From assembly GCF_002836475.1 (NCBI RefSeq), contig NZ_PJBJ01000028.1:124001-188000 (forward strand): a DNA stretch of 64,000 nucleotides, in the 5' to 3' direction. The position numbers and the translations under genes were made by a program. The notes below the pieces were generated by a model that did not search any database, had not been told where the DNA came from, and saw nothing but the letters and a program-made list of their open reading frames with translations. Positions 18,000 to 27,018 of the stretch are shown one piece after another. Within the stretch, counting starts at the first letter, position 1; each line of letters begins with the position of its first letter. Source of the stretch: Flavobacterium sp. ALD4. Its GTDB lineage: Bacteria > Bacteroidota > Bacteroidia > Flavobacteriales > Flavobacteriaceae.

Positions 18000-19046
18000 A
18001 TGAAAAAAATATTAATCACAGGTGGCGCAGGGTTTATCGGTTCCCACGTAGTACGACTTTTTGTGAAAAAATATCCACAATATCAAATATTCAATTTGGA
18101 TGCATTGACTTATGCAGGGAATTTGGAGAATATAGTGGATATAGAAAAAGAACCAAATTATACTTTCATAAAAGGGGATATTGTAGACGCTCCATTTATT
18201 GACGCTTTGTTTGCAGAACATCAGTTTGATGGCGTTTTGCATCTCGCTGCCGAATCGCATGTGGATCGTTCCATTACGGATCCGTTATCGTTTGTGAAAA
18301 CAAATGTAATTGGGACAATGAATCTATTGAATGCGGCCAAAACGATTTGGAATGGTAACTATGATGGAAAACGTTTTTACCACATCAGCACTGATGAGGT
18401 GTATGGAAGTTTAGGTGCCGAAGGCTTGTTTACAGAGACCACGGCTTATGATCCTAATTCACCTTATTCCGCTTCAAAAGCCAGTTCGGATCATTTTGTT
18501 CGCGCTTATGGTGAAACCTACGGTTTGCCTTATGTTTTGACCAACTGTTCCAATAATTACGGACCTTTTCATTTTCCTGAAAAATTGATTCCTTTGTTTA
18601 TCAATAATATCATTCAAAACAAACCTTTACCTGTTTATGGTGATGGAAAATATACACGGGATTGGTTATTTGTAGAAGATCATGCCGTTGCTATTGATTT
18701 GGTTTTTCATGAAGGTGCAAACCATGATACCTATAATATTGGTGGATTTAATGAATGGCAAAATATTGATTTGGTCAAATTGCTTTGTAAAATCATGGAT
18801 GAAAAGTTAGGTCGTGAAACAGGTACATCAGAACAGTTAATTTCTTATGTAAAAGACCGTCCAGGTCACGATTTACGTTATGCTATTGATGCTAACAAAA
18901 TCAATAAAGAATTAGGGTGGAAGCCTTCGGTTACTTTTGAACAAGGACTAGAGAAAACAGTGAATTGGTATTTGGAAAACCAGACTTGGTTAAATAATAT
19001 TACTTCGGGGGAATACGCAACCTACTACGATAAACAATATAATTAA
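18000..19046 (+). CDS. rfbB: dTDP-glucose 4,6-dehydratase
   Basis: Second step of dTDP-rhamnose synthesis. It has TGGAGFIGSH at the N-terminus, HLAAESHVDRSI, the catalytic HISTDEVYGSLG (Thr131, Asp132, Glu133), and YSASKAS with Tyr156 and Lys160. NCSNNYGPFHFPEKLIPLFI and RDWLFVEDHA are further RmlB hallmarks. The 348-aa length is standard. rfbA follows 6 bp downstream. It would be contiguous with rfbCD but for the repeat/DUF559 insertion. Confidence 0.97.
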   Translation: MKKILITGGAGFIGSHVVRLFVKKYPQYQIFNLDALTYAGNLENIVDIEKEPNYTFIKGDIVDAPFIDALFAEHQFDGVLHLAAESHVDRSITDPLSFVKTNVIGTMNLLNAAKTIWNGNYDGKRFYHISTDEVYGSLGAEGLFTETTAYDPNSPYSASKASSDHFVRAYGETYGLPYVLTNCSNNYGPFHFPEKLIPLFINNIIQNKPLPVYGDGKYTRDWLFVEDHAVAIDLVFHEGANHDTYNIGGFNEWQNIDLVKLLCKIMDEKLGRETGTSEQLISYVKDRPGHDLRYAIDANKINKELGWKPSVTFEQGLEKTVNWYLENQTWLNNITSGEYATYYDKQYN

Positions 19047-19052
19047 AGAGAT

Positions 19053-19922
19053 ATGAAAGGAATTATATTAGCCGGAGGTTCTGGCACCCGTTTGCATCCA
19101 CTTACATTGGCGATGAGTAAACAAATGATGCCGGTTTATGATAAACCGATGATTTATTATCCATTATCGACTTTGATGACTGCGGGGATAAATGAAATAT
19201 TGATTATTTCAACACCTCATGATTTGCCAAACTTCAAAAAATTATTGGGTGATGGTTCTGCCATTGGTTGTCAGTTCAGTTATGAGGAACAGGCTTTGCC
19301 TAATGGTTTGGCACAAGCTTTCGTAATTGGGGAAGAATTTATAGGGGGTGATAGTGTGGCTTTGGTACTGGGAGATAATATTTTCTTTGGTTCCAATATG
19401 GATGAATTATTACAATCCAATAAAAACCCTGAGGGGGGAGTTGTTTTTGCTTATCATGTTTCGGATCCGGAACGATATGGGGTGGTGGAATTTGATAAGG
19501 ATTTAAACGCATTGTCAATAGAAGAAAAGCCATTGGAACCAAAATCAAATTATGCTGTACCGGGTTTGTATTTTTATGATAATTCTGTAGTGGAAATTGC
19601 CAAAAATATCAAACCGAGTGCAAGAGGTGAATATGAAATCACTGATGTGAATAAAGTATACTTAGAAAAAGGGAATTTAAAGGTTGGTATTTTAAGCAGG
19701 GGAACCGCTTGGTTGGATACGGGGACTTTTAACAGCCTGATGCAAGCGGGACAGTTCGTTCAGGTTATTGAAGAGCGTCAGGGATTGAAAGTGGGTTGCA
19801 TCGAAGAAATAGCTTGGAGACAAGGTTTCATAACAGAACAACAATTAAGAGAAATAGCCGAACCATTAAAGAAATCGGGTTATGGTGAGTATCTTTTAGG
19901 ATTGCTGAAGCATAAGTGGTAA
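19053..19922 (+). CDS. rfbA: glucose-1-phosphate thymidylyltransferase
   Basis: First step of dTDP-rhamnose synthesis: glucose 1-phosphate plus dTTP gives dTDP-glucose. It carries [13 protein letters not shown] near the N-terminus, [59 protein letters not shown] and [10 protein letters not shown], all expected for RmlA. The 289-aa length is exact. It is the last rhamnose gene and is followed by a 70-bp gap before the WecA-like gene. Confidence 0.97.
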   Translation: MKGIILAGGSGTRLHPLTLAMSKQMMPVYDKPMIYYPLSTLMTAGINEILIISTPHDLPNFKKLLGDGSAIGCQFSYEEQALPNGLAQAFVIGEEFIGGDSVALVLGDNIFFGSNMDELLQSNKNPEGGVVFAYHVSDPERYGVVEFDKDLNALSIEEKPLEPKSNYAVPGLYFYDNSVVEIAKNIKPSARGEYEITDVNKVYLEKGNLKVGILSRGTAWLDTGTFNSLMQAGQFVQVIEERQGLKVGCIEEIAWRQGFITEQQLREIAEPLKKSGYGEYLLGLLKHKW

Positions 19923-19992
19923 GGGTTTTAGAGAATAGTGTTCAGTATTAGGTTTTAAGTAATTAGTTTATCGGTTACATATATTTTAAAAT

Positions 19993-20937
19993 ATGATTTA
20001 TATTGCATTAATTGTTTTATTGGTTGGGATTGAGCTTATTTATTTCAAAATTGCCGACAAATACAATATTATTGATAAACCTAATAGTAGGTCGTCACAT
20101 ACTTCGATTACCCTAAGAGGCGGTGGGATTATTTTTCCCATTGCGATAATAATTGCATTTGGTTTGGGATACGCTTCTTGGGCATTGACTTTAGCCGTAG
20201 TTTTAGTCGCAGCAGTAAGTTTTATAGATGATATTAAACCGCTGTCGCAAATGCCGCGATTTGCATCGCATATCATTGCCGTGGGTTTGGTTTTTCAAGA
20301 TTTACAGCTGTTTGCAGAGTCATTATGGTTACTCCCGATCGTATTCGTATTGCTGATTGGTTGGGTGAATGCCTTTAACTTTATGGATGGTATAAACGGA
20401 ATAACGGTTTTGTATGCGTTAACGGCCATTGTGAGTTTTTCTTTTCTGTCAATTAATGAGTCCAGTTTGCCGCTGTTGATCACCATGGGCTTGTCTTGCC
20501 TTGTTTTTGGACTTTTTAATGTTAGAAAAAAAGCGAAGACCTTCGCAGGAGATGTGGGCAGCATAAGTATGGCAGTTTTTTTGGGTTATTTTATGACAAA
20601 GACCATTATAGAAACGGGACAGTTAGGATATATTCTTTTCTTTTCGGTTTACGGCATTGATGCCATCATCACTATAGTTGTTCGATTAAAAAATAAAGAA
20701 AACATTTTCCAGCCACATCGGTCGCATTTATACCAATATATGGCAAATGAAATGGGGTATTCCCATATTTTTGTTTCATCTATTTACGCAGGGATTCAAT
20801 TACTAATAAATGGGCTCGTTGTTTATATGGTTATGAAAGGCGAACTAAGCTATTTCTTTACAATGTTGACTTTACTGACATTAACCCTTATTTATTTATG
20901 GACAAGAAGATTGGTTTTGCGTAAGATGATTCGGTAA
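19993..20937 (+). CDS. polyprenyl-phosphate HexNAc-1-phosphate transferase, WecA/WbpL-like
   Basis: Membrane enzyme that loads a sugar 1-phosphate onto undecaprenyl phosphate to start a glycan. It has about nine membrane segments. The catalytic/metal-binding parts are FIDDIKPL with the DD pair at 79-80, NAFNFMDGINGI at 126-137, AGDVGS at 185-190, and a cytoplasmic FQPHRSHLYQ loop near residue 237 that is typical of the WbpL/WecA group. The 314-aa length fits WbpL. It probably initiates one of the polymers of this locus; the sugar may be QuiNAc, FucNAc or a bacillosamine-type residue supplied by the nearby dehydratase and aminotransferase. Confidence 0.9.
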   Translation: MIYIALIVLLVGIELIYFKIADKYNIIDKPNSRSSHTSITLRGGGIIFPIAIIIAFGLGYASWALTLAVVLVAAVSFIDDIKPLSQMPRFASHIIAVGLVFQDLQLFAESLWLLPIVFVLLIGWVNAFNFMDGINGITVLYALTAIVSFSFLSINESSLPLLITMGLSCLVFGLFNVRKKAKTFAGDVGSISMAVFLGYFMTKTIIETGQLGYILFFSVYGIDAIITIVVRLKNKENIFQPHRSHLYQYMANEMGYSHIFVSSIYAGIQLLINGLVVYMVMKGELSYFFTMLTLLTLTLIYLWTRRLVLRKMIR

Positions 20938-20986
20938 GACATATAATTTAATTCCTCTTGTTGATCTTAATTGATTTAAAAAAAAT

Positions 20987-21548
20987 ATGGCAAAGCGACT
21001 TTTGATGCTGTTTTTGCCCTATTTACGATCCTTCTGTTTTCTTGTTTTCTACTGATTTTGTGGTTGATCGCGATAGTTGACACTCGTACAAATGGTATTT
21101 AGATACAAGAAAGAATTGGTCAATTTGGAAAAAAAATAAAATATACAAATTGCGGACGATTCAAAAATTCGAATCAGAAGACGTTTTTCCAAAACAGGTC
21201 AATTCCTGCGTAAATATAAGCTGGACAAATTGCCACAGCTGTTCGACGTTATGAAAGTAGAAATGAACATTGTGGAACCGCGGGCCGGATTTGCCCAGTT
21301 ATTATGATGTGTTGGAAGGAGAAAATCGAAAAATTTTAGAATTAAAATCGGGGTTAACAAGTCTTGCAGCTATAAAATATTATAACGAAGAGAAACTGCT
21401 GGCGCAGCAACAAGACCCTTTGTGGTTTAATGGGCAGGTTATTTTTCCAGATAAAGTGCAACTGAATCTATATTATTTTTACAATCACAGTTTCTGGGGA
21501 GATATAAAAATTATTATGAAAACTGTTAGTTTTATTTTCAATAAATGA
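20987..21548 (+). pseudogene. decayed initiating phosphoglycosyltransferase (PglC/WcaJ C-domain type)
   Basis: Pieces of a bacterial sugar transferase lie in order but in changing frames. ATG GCA AAG CGA CTT loses one base of a T run, after which the next frame reads FDAVFALFTILL and WLIAIVDTRTNGI, then meets a TAG at 21100. IQERIGQFGKK follows. KTGQFLRKYKLDKLPQLFDV comes in another frame. An extra G near 21285 shifts to GPDLPSYYDVLEGENRKIL, running to the stop at 21548. That last part is open for about 90 codons but lacks the catalytic half. At least three frame changes plus a stop make function very unlikely. Gene order resembles pglC-pglE-pglF. Confidence 0.88.
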
Positions 21549-22696
21549 ACAAAGATAAAATTTGGCTCTCATCACCTCATATGGGGGGTAGTGAACAAGA
21601 ATACATACAGGAAGCATTTGATACTAATTATATCGCTCCCGTTGGTGCAAATATTGATGCTTTCGAGCTGGATTTGGAAAATTACTTAGGCGATGGTCAT
21701 GTTACCGCATTAAATTCAGGCACGGCCGCAATACATCTGGGATTAATTCTGTTAGGAGTTAAGGCTGGTGATGAGGTATTGTGCCAAAGCATGACTTTTT
21801 CAGCTTCTGCAAATCCTATTTTGTATCAAGGTGCAACCCCAATTTTTATTGACAGTGAACTCGATACCTGGAATTTGTGTCCAAGGGCACTTGAAGATGC
21901 TATTGTTGACAGAATATCCAAAGGCGCAACCCCTAAAGCAATAATAGCTATTGAACTTTATGGAGTTCCGTATAAGATTGAAGAAATAAGAATAATTGCT
22001 GATAAGTACGTGATCCCAATCCTTGAAGATAGTGCAGAAGCCTTGGGTAGCAGTTATAAAGGAAAGCGTTGTGGCACTTTTGGCGAAGTAAGCACTTTGT
22101 CATTCAACGGGAGTAAAATTATTACCACTTCTGGCGGAGGTGCAATTATTACTGCCACAAAAACGTTAAAAGAAAGAGCTGTTTTTTTGGCCACACAAGC
22201 CAAGGAGAATGCAGCACATTATCAACATAGTGAACTAGGGTATAATTATAGAATGAGTAATGTTTTGGCTGGTATAGGTCGGGGCCAAATGGAAGTAGTA
22301 GATGAACGTGTGGGTGCGAGAAGAAAGATGCATGAATTTTATGTGGATTTATTCAAGGAGATTAATGGAGTGTCTGTCTATACGGTACCAAATGAGGATT
22401 ATTACGCAAATTATTGGTTGACTGCGATTTTGATAGATTCAGCACAAACCGCAGGAATAACGAATGAAACAATAAGATTAAAGCTCCTCGAAGAAAACAT
22501 AGAGTCCCGCCCGCTATGGAAACCGATGCACTTACAGCCTATTTATCGTAACTACCCGTATTATGGGAATAATATTGCCGAAACACTCTTTAATAAAGGG
22601 CTTTGCTTGCCTTCCGGTTCCAATCTTTCGAATGAAGATAGAGTTAGGATAAAATTTGTTTTCTTAAACTTATTTAGAGTGCAAAAAAATATTTGA
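21545..22696 (+). CDS. DegT/DnrJ/EryC1/StrS aminotransferase (PglE-like)
   Basis: PLP-dependent sugar aminotransferase expected to convert a UDP-4-keto-6-deoxy-HexNAc into the 4-amino sugar. It has ALNSGTAAIHLGLILLGV, GDEVLCQSMTFSASANPI, ILEDSAEALGS for cofactor binding and LSFNGSKIITTSGGG with the Schiff-base Lys at residue 191. The 383-aa length is typical, and the N-terminal IWLSSPHMGGSEQEYIQEAF is characteristic of PglE-type enzymes. It overlaps the decayed initiator by 4 nt and precedes the PglF-like gene. A PglD-type acetyltransferase, often placed in this group, is missing here. Confidence 0.9.
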   Translation: MNKDKIWLSSPHMGGSEQEYIQEAFDTNYIAPVGANIDAFELDLENYLGDGHVTALNSGTAAIHLGLILLGVKAGDEVLCQSMTFSASANPILYQGATPIFIDSELDTWNLCPRALEDAIVDRISKGATPKAIIAIELYGVPYKIEEIRIIADKYVIPILEDSAEALGSSYKGKRCGTFGEVSTLSFNGSKIITTSGGGAIITATKTLKERAVFLATQAKENAAHYQHSELGYNYRMSNVLAGIGRGQMEVVDERVGARRKMHEFYVDLFKEINGVSVYTVPNEDYYANYWLTAILIDSAQTAGITNETIRLKLLEENIESRPLWKPMHLQPIYRNYPYYGNNIAETLFNKGLCLPSGSNLSNEDRVRIKFVFLNLFRVQKNI

Positions 22697-22782
22697 TTTT
22701 TTAACGTGAAAGGGCTGAAATAGTTCCTTTATTTCTTATTTTTGATATCGTGATTATAGTAACATTAATGTAAATATATATT

Positions 22783-24750
22783 TTGAGTAACAGCACAAAA
22801 CCTTTTAAAACAGATTTTAGACCTAGTTTTTTTTCCAGAGAAAATTTAAGGTTTAATATTCATAATTTAAGTTATTTGCCTCGGTGGATAATTGTTATGA
22901 TAGATTTTGCGGTTTTACTACTAACTTTTTTCTTCACTTTTCTATTGTTCAGGGGAACGGGATTAGATTATGTTACAACTTCACACAGCATCATTTTCAT
23001 TAGTTTGTTGTTTAGCGTGAATATATTTTTCTTTTGGTTATTTCGAACCTATTCCGGTATTATCCGACACTCTTCCTATATTGACGCTGTCAAGCTGCTG
23101 TTTTCGCAAATGTCTGTCCTGATCGTTTTTCTAATTTTGAATTTTTTATTTCAAGTCTTTTCTGGATCCAAGGCATTCTTAAATACAGCGCTTTTTATCA
23201 ACATGGTGCTGTCTTTCTGCGGTTTGTTTTTATACCGGGTGATTGTGAAACAAACTTTCGAACATTATCTTAAGGAAAAAAGTGAAGCTAAATTGATTAG
23301 AGTCATAATTTATGGAACGGATGCTAATGCTATTTCGGTAGCCAAAGCCTTAAAATTGGAAACACCAAGCCGCTTTAAAATAGTTGGGTTTGTAGATAGA
23401 AATAGCCAAAACGAGTCCAAACGGATGTTGGATTTACCTATAATGGTACTAAAGAAAAAATTGCCTACCCTTATACGATCTGTAGGAGCGGAAGGGGTTA
23501 TTATAGCGGATAAAAGTTTATCAAAAGAGGAACGCTTAATTATTGTTGACCAATGCCTGGAATTCGATTATAAAGTTTATATCGTTCCCGTGATTACGGA
23601 TTGGGAGAATCAAAAGGAAATTTCTCGAAAAGTAAAGAACTTACAAATTGAAGACTTGCTGGAAAGAAAAGCTATAGTGTTGGACAATAAATCTATTTCC
23701 AAGCAATTGAAAGGCAAAACCGTATTAATTACCGGTGCTGCAGGGTCTATAGGAAGTGAAATAGTTAGGCAGGTATTGGGTTTTAACCCGAAAAACATCA
23801 TTATATTAGATCAGGCTGAAACTCCTTTACACCATCTTAGTTTAGAGACGGAAAGTATCGTTTCCAGTGCTAAAATATGGAACGTAGTAGCGGATATTAG
23901 AAATAGAGAGGCACTGAATAGAGTCTTTAAACTGCACAAGCCCGACGTGGTCTTTCACGCTGCCGCATACAAGCACGTACCTCTAATGGAAGAAAACCCT
24001 GCGCAGGCCATTCTGACCAATATTGAAGGAACAAAAAATCTGGCCGATTTGGCTTGCGAACATAATGTAGTGAAATTTGTCATGGTTTCCACGGATAAGG
24101 CAGTCAACCCAAGTAACGTGATGGGGGCCAGTAAACGGATAGCCGAAAAATATGTGCAATCCTTGCAATTAAAAAGTCAAAAAGAGAATAACTTGCAAGC
24201 CACTAAGTTCATTACGACCCGTTTCGGAAATGTTTTGGGTTCTAATGGTTCTGTAGTGCCTTTGTTCAGTAAACAAATAGCCAGTGGAGGTCCGCTAACG
24301 ATTACGCATCCCGACATCATCAGGTATTTTATGACCATTCCCGAGGCCTGCCAATTGGTTCTCGAAGCCGGTGCCATGGGTAATGGAGGTGAAATCTACA
24401 TTTTTGATATGGGCAAGCCGGTTAAAATCATAGATTTGGCAAGAAAGATGATCAAATTGGCCGGATTTATGCCCGATAAGGACATCATGATAAAGATTGT
24501 GGGACTGCGACCTGGAGAAAAGTTATACGAAGAATTGCTTAATGACACTTCGAAAACCATCCCTACGTATCACGATAAAATTATGATTGCTGAGGAAATT
24601 CAGGACGAATATGAAACCCTCCATGCCGATATTGAGGAACTGATAGGAATCGCCAATTTTTATGAAAATGAGGATATAGTTGCAAAGATGAAGAAAATTG
24701 TTCCCGAATTTAAAAGCATGAATTCCACTTATGCAGTCTTGGATAAGTAG
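22783..24750 (+). CDS. membrane UDP-HexNAc 4,6-dehydratase (PglF/CapD-like)
   Basis: Nucleotide-sugar dehydratase with four N-terminal membrane segments (about residues 35-155), a first Rossmann region (VIIYGTDANAISVAKAL) and a C-terminal SDR domain with TGAAGSIGSE at about 317-326. The usual catalytic Tyr is Met447 in NVMGASK, with Lys451 kept, as in UDP-GlcNAc 4,6-dehydratases that form a 6-deoxy-4-keto sugar without epimerisation. LRPGEKLYEELL is another family mark. The 655-aa length is normal. The start is a TTG at 22783, since an in-frame stop lies just upstream and no ATG fits. The group ends at a strong terminator. Confidence 0.92.
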   Translation: MSNSTKPFKTDFRPSFFSRENLRFNIHNLSYLPRWIIVMIDFAVLLLTFFFTFLLFRGTGLDYVTTSHSIIFISLLFSVNIFFFWLFRTYSGIIRHSSYIDAVKLLFSQMSVLIVFLILNFLFQVFSGSKAFLNTALFINMVLSFCGLFLYRVIVKQTFEHYLKEKSEAKLIRVIIYGTDANAISVAKALKLETPSRFKIVGFVDRNSQNESKRMLDLPIMVLKKKLPTLIRSVGAEGVIIADKSLSKEERLIIVDQCLEFDYKVYIVPVITDWENQKEISRKVKNLQIEDLLERKAIVLDNKSISKQLKGKTVLITGAAGSIGSEIVRQVLGFNPKNIIILDQAETPLHHLSLETESIVSSAKIWNVVADIRNREALNRVFKLHKPDVVFHAAAYKHVPLMEENPAQAILTNIEGTKNLADLACEHNVVKFVMVSTDKAVNPSNVMGASKRIAEKYVQSLQLKSQKENNLQATKFITTRFGNVLGSNGSVVPLFSKQIASGGPLTITHPDIIRYFMTIPEACQLVLEAGAMGNGGEIYIFDMGKPVKIIDLARKMIKLAGFMPDKDIMIKIVGLRPGEKLYEELLNDTSKTIPTYHDKIMIAEEIQDEYETLHADIEELIGIANFYENEDIVAKMKKIVPEFKSMNSTYAVLDK

Positions 24751-24772
24751 CGGTAATAGATTTGATTTCAAT

Positions 24773-24817
24773 AAAAAAAAGTTTACATAGGAGATAATCA
24801 GTGTAAACTTTTTTTTT
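24773..24817. terminator. bidirectional intrinsic terminator
   Basis: Eight A then GTTTACA (24773-24787), a 14-base loop, then TGTAAAC followed by nine T (24802-24817). The extended A/T arms allow the hairpin to work from both strands. It ends the rfb/pglF transcript on the + strand, and the phosphatase gene on the - strand (stop at 24961) reads toward it. Confidence 0.88.
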
Positions 24818-24960
24818 GTTTAAATGTGATCGAAATACTACTCAGATTACGTTTTGGGAACGAGAAATTCAAGATTATTTAGTTACTAAATAGAGCTCTT
24901 TTTCGCAATTCTTATACTTTGGTGTATAGGTGCTAATTTTTTTTGCAACGGTATTATAAC

Positions 24961-25701
24961 CTACTCGATCTTAAAAAACTGATTGTTGACTATCGTCTCT
25001 TTTAAAGGCACTAAATCTTTCATTTTTACTTTTTGTTCAAAGGCGGCGATATGTTTGTCATGATGTACATCAGATCCCACATAGCTGTACATTCCTTTCG
25101 CAAGTAATTGCTCCGCTATTTTTGTGATTCCATCACCATAATAACCAACAACTGCCAGAAGATTCAGCTGAAACAGGCAGCCCGCTCTTTTTAGCTTCAC
25201 ATACTCATTGAAATTTTTGTGATAAAACAAATAGCGCTCCGGATGGGCCAAAACCGGAATATATCCTGCCACCTGCAAGTCAAAGAGGATTAAATACAGT
25301 TGTATGGGAGCATTGATGTAAGACATTTCAACTAGGACGTAATTGTCTTTGAGCGTCAATAGATCGTGTGATTGAAAAAGCCGTACAAACTGATCGTTCA
25401 TCAAGTACTCCGCGGCGGCCTGAAAAGGCAAGTTGACATTGTTTTTTTTTAACTCAAGCGCAGTAGTATTTTTATTGGAAACGATTTGTTCATGGGTGTT
25501 GTCCCAGACATGTTGGATGATATGCGGTGTAGTGATAATCTCTGTCATGCCAAAGTCTTGAAGCGCTCGCGTAAGTCGCAAGCTGTCTTGAAATGTTTGG
25601 GCACCGTCATCAATACCCGGCAATAGATGCGAGTGGATGTCTATATGACCATCTGGAATCAGATCCTTTAAAACCGGCTTATTTGTAGAGAAAAAAAACA
25701 C
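24961..25701 (-). CDS. PHP-type tyrosine-protein phosphatase (CpsB/YwqE-like)
   Basis: Metal-dependent phosphatase of the CpsB/CapC/YwqE group, which dephosphorylates the tyrosine kinase that controls capsule or exopolysaccharide assembly. PHP-domain metal ligands are visible in GHIDIHSHLLPGIDDGA (about residues 18-34), TTPHIIQ, LAHPERY and YVGSDVHHDKH. The 246-aa length is typical. It is the only - strand gene inside the polysaccharide locus, between a terminator and the ABC exporter. No BY-kinase was found in the window, so its target is either a distant kinase or something else. Confidence 0.9.
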   Translation of the reverse strand: MFFFSTNKPVLKDLIPDGHIDIHSHLLPGIDDGAQTFQDSLRLTRALQDFGMTEIITTPHIIQHVWDNTHEQIVSNKNTTALELKKNNVNLPFQAAAEYLMNDQFVRLFQSHDLLTLKDNYVLVEMSYINAPIQLYLILFDLQVAGYIPVLAHPERYLFYHKNFNEYVKLKRAGCLFQLNLLAVVGYYGDGITKIAEQLLAKGMYSYVGSDVHHDKHIAAFEQKVKMKDLVPLKETIVNNQFFKIE

Positions 25702-25790
25702 TATTTTGTATTTATAATTGAGATAGCAAAGAAAAGGAATATTTACTGATTTGTATTCTTAAATAAAATACAATATTTTGTGCAAATTGT

Positions 25791-25798
25791 TATATTTG
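25791..25798 (+). promoter_or_regulatory. candidate -7 promoter element for the ABC exporter
   Basis: TATATTTG matches the Bacteroidota -7 consensus TAnnTTTG exactly and lies 69 bp before the Wzm start at 25868. No clear TTG -33 element is present at the usual spacing, so support is from the -7 box and position only. Confidence 0.4.
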
Positions 25799-25867
25799 TA
25801 TACTAATGCTTCTACTAATACGTACATAAAGTGTTGAAAACAAAGATTAGAAGCGTAGATGTAATAC

Positions 25868-26737
25868 ATGAACAACCAAGAAAATAATACCACGGACTGG
25901 CTGTTTGAGATAACACCCAAAAACAATTTCTTTTCGCTGAATCTCAAGGAAGTGTGGCAGTATCGTGATTTGCTGATGCTTTTCGTGAAGAGGGACGTTG
26001 TGACGGTATACAAACAAACGGTTTTAGGGCCGCTTTGGTATTTGATCCAACCCTTATTTACCTCCATCACGTTCACGATTATTTTTAATAATTTGGCAGG
26101 AATAAGTACAGGAAATGTGCCTCCGTTTTTGTTTAATTTGGCAGGAATCACGGTTTGGAATTACTTTACGGCCTGTCTTACGGGGACCTCGAATACTTTT
26201 GGTGCCAATGCCGGAATTTTTGGTAAAGTGTATTTTCCCAGGTTGATTGTACCTATTTCTATTGTGATTTCTAATTTGATTAAATTTGGAATCCAGTTCC
26301 TCATCTTCATCGCTTTTTACATTTATTATTACGCTCAAGGAGCTGCTATAAGTTTGAATGCCGCTGCGGTGCTCTTTCCTTTACTTATTGTTTTGATGGG
26401 TGTTTTAGGGTTGGGAATGGGAATGTTTATTTCGTCTTTGGTAACCAAATACAGGGATTTTAGTTATCTAATCAGCTTTGGGGTGCAGTTGCTGATGTAT
26501 TTGTCTGCCGTGATGTATCCTATGGCTTTGATTAAGGAAAAAATCCCCAGTTATGGGTGGCTAGTTCAATATAATCCCTTAGCTTACGTTATAGAAACAG
26601 CGCGTTATATGTTATTGAACGTGGGAAATATTTCCATTTGGGGATTGGGCTATACAGTTGCGGTGACTGTTGTCGTATTTTTAGTAGGGGTATTAATTTT
26701 TAATAAGACGGAGAAGAGTTTTATAGACACGGTATAA
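25868..26737 (+). CDS. ABC-2 type polysaccharide export permease (Wzm-like)
   Basis: Inner-membrane subunit of an ABC transporter that exports lipid-linked O-polysaccharide. Family features include LKEVWQYRDLLMLFVKRDVVTVYKQTVLGPLWYLIQPL before the first helix, GVPPFLFNLAGITVWNYF-like text at about residues 80-98 (NVPPFLFNLAGITVWNYF), and about six membrane segments with the MYPMALIKEKIP loop before the last ones. The 289-aa length is typical. The ATPase partner starts 281 bp downstream; the space between holds no recognised gene. G+C content is still high here compared with the following variable block. Confidence 0.92.
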   Translation: MNNQENNTTDWLFEITPKNNFFSLNLKEVWQYRDLLMLFVKRDVVTVYKQTVLGPLWYLIQPLFTSITFTIIFNNLAGISTGNVPPFLFNLAGITVWNYFTACLTGTSNTFGANAGIFGKVYFPRLIVPISIVISNLIKFGIQFLIFIAFYIYYYAQGAAISLNAAAVLFPLLIVLMGVLGLGMGMFISSLVTKYRDFSYLISFGVQLLMYLSAVMYPMALIKEKIPSYGWLVQYNPLAYVIETARYMLLNVGNISIWGLGYTVAVTVVVFLVGVLIFNKTEKSFIDTV

Positions 26738-27018
26738 CCCTCCCAACTCGTGATAGCTAGAAGGTACGTTATGATTGAGATGGATTTAAGACTAAGGCTT
26801 TGAAATAACTGATACTCATAGCAAAGAACTCTAATCAGTTAAATCCAGTTTCTGTATTTCAATAATTATTGTGATTCAGAACGCGAAGCGGTAGCTAAGT
26901 TTTAGATAATTCTGTTTTTGCGAGGAGTGCTAAGGTAGTTTTTCAAAAGTGTGAAACGTGGGGTGAATAAGCTATTTACGGGTAACGATTTGCGAAAGTA
27001 GAACAACGAATAAATAAA

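Noticed and set aside
21270..21548. A 92-codon open frame that could be read as an intact small protein
   Set aside because: It is the C-terminal quarter of a sugar transferase whose N-terminal motifs are found upstream in other frames; it lacks catalytic residues and its start is an arbitrary TTG.
25759..26151. 130-codon - strand frame overlapping the Wzm start
   Set aside because: Antisense to wzm; covers its promoter region and N-terminus, with no recognisable family.
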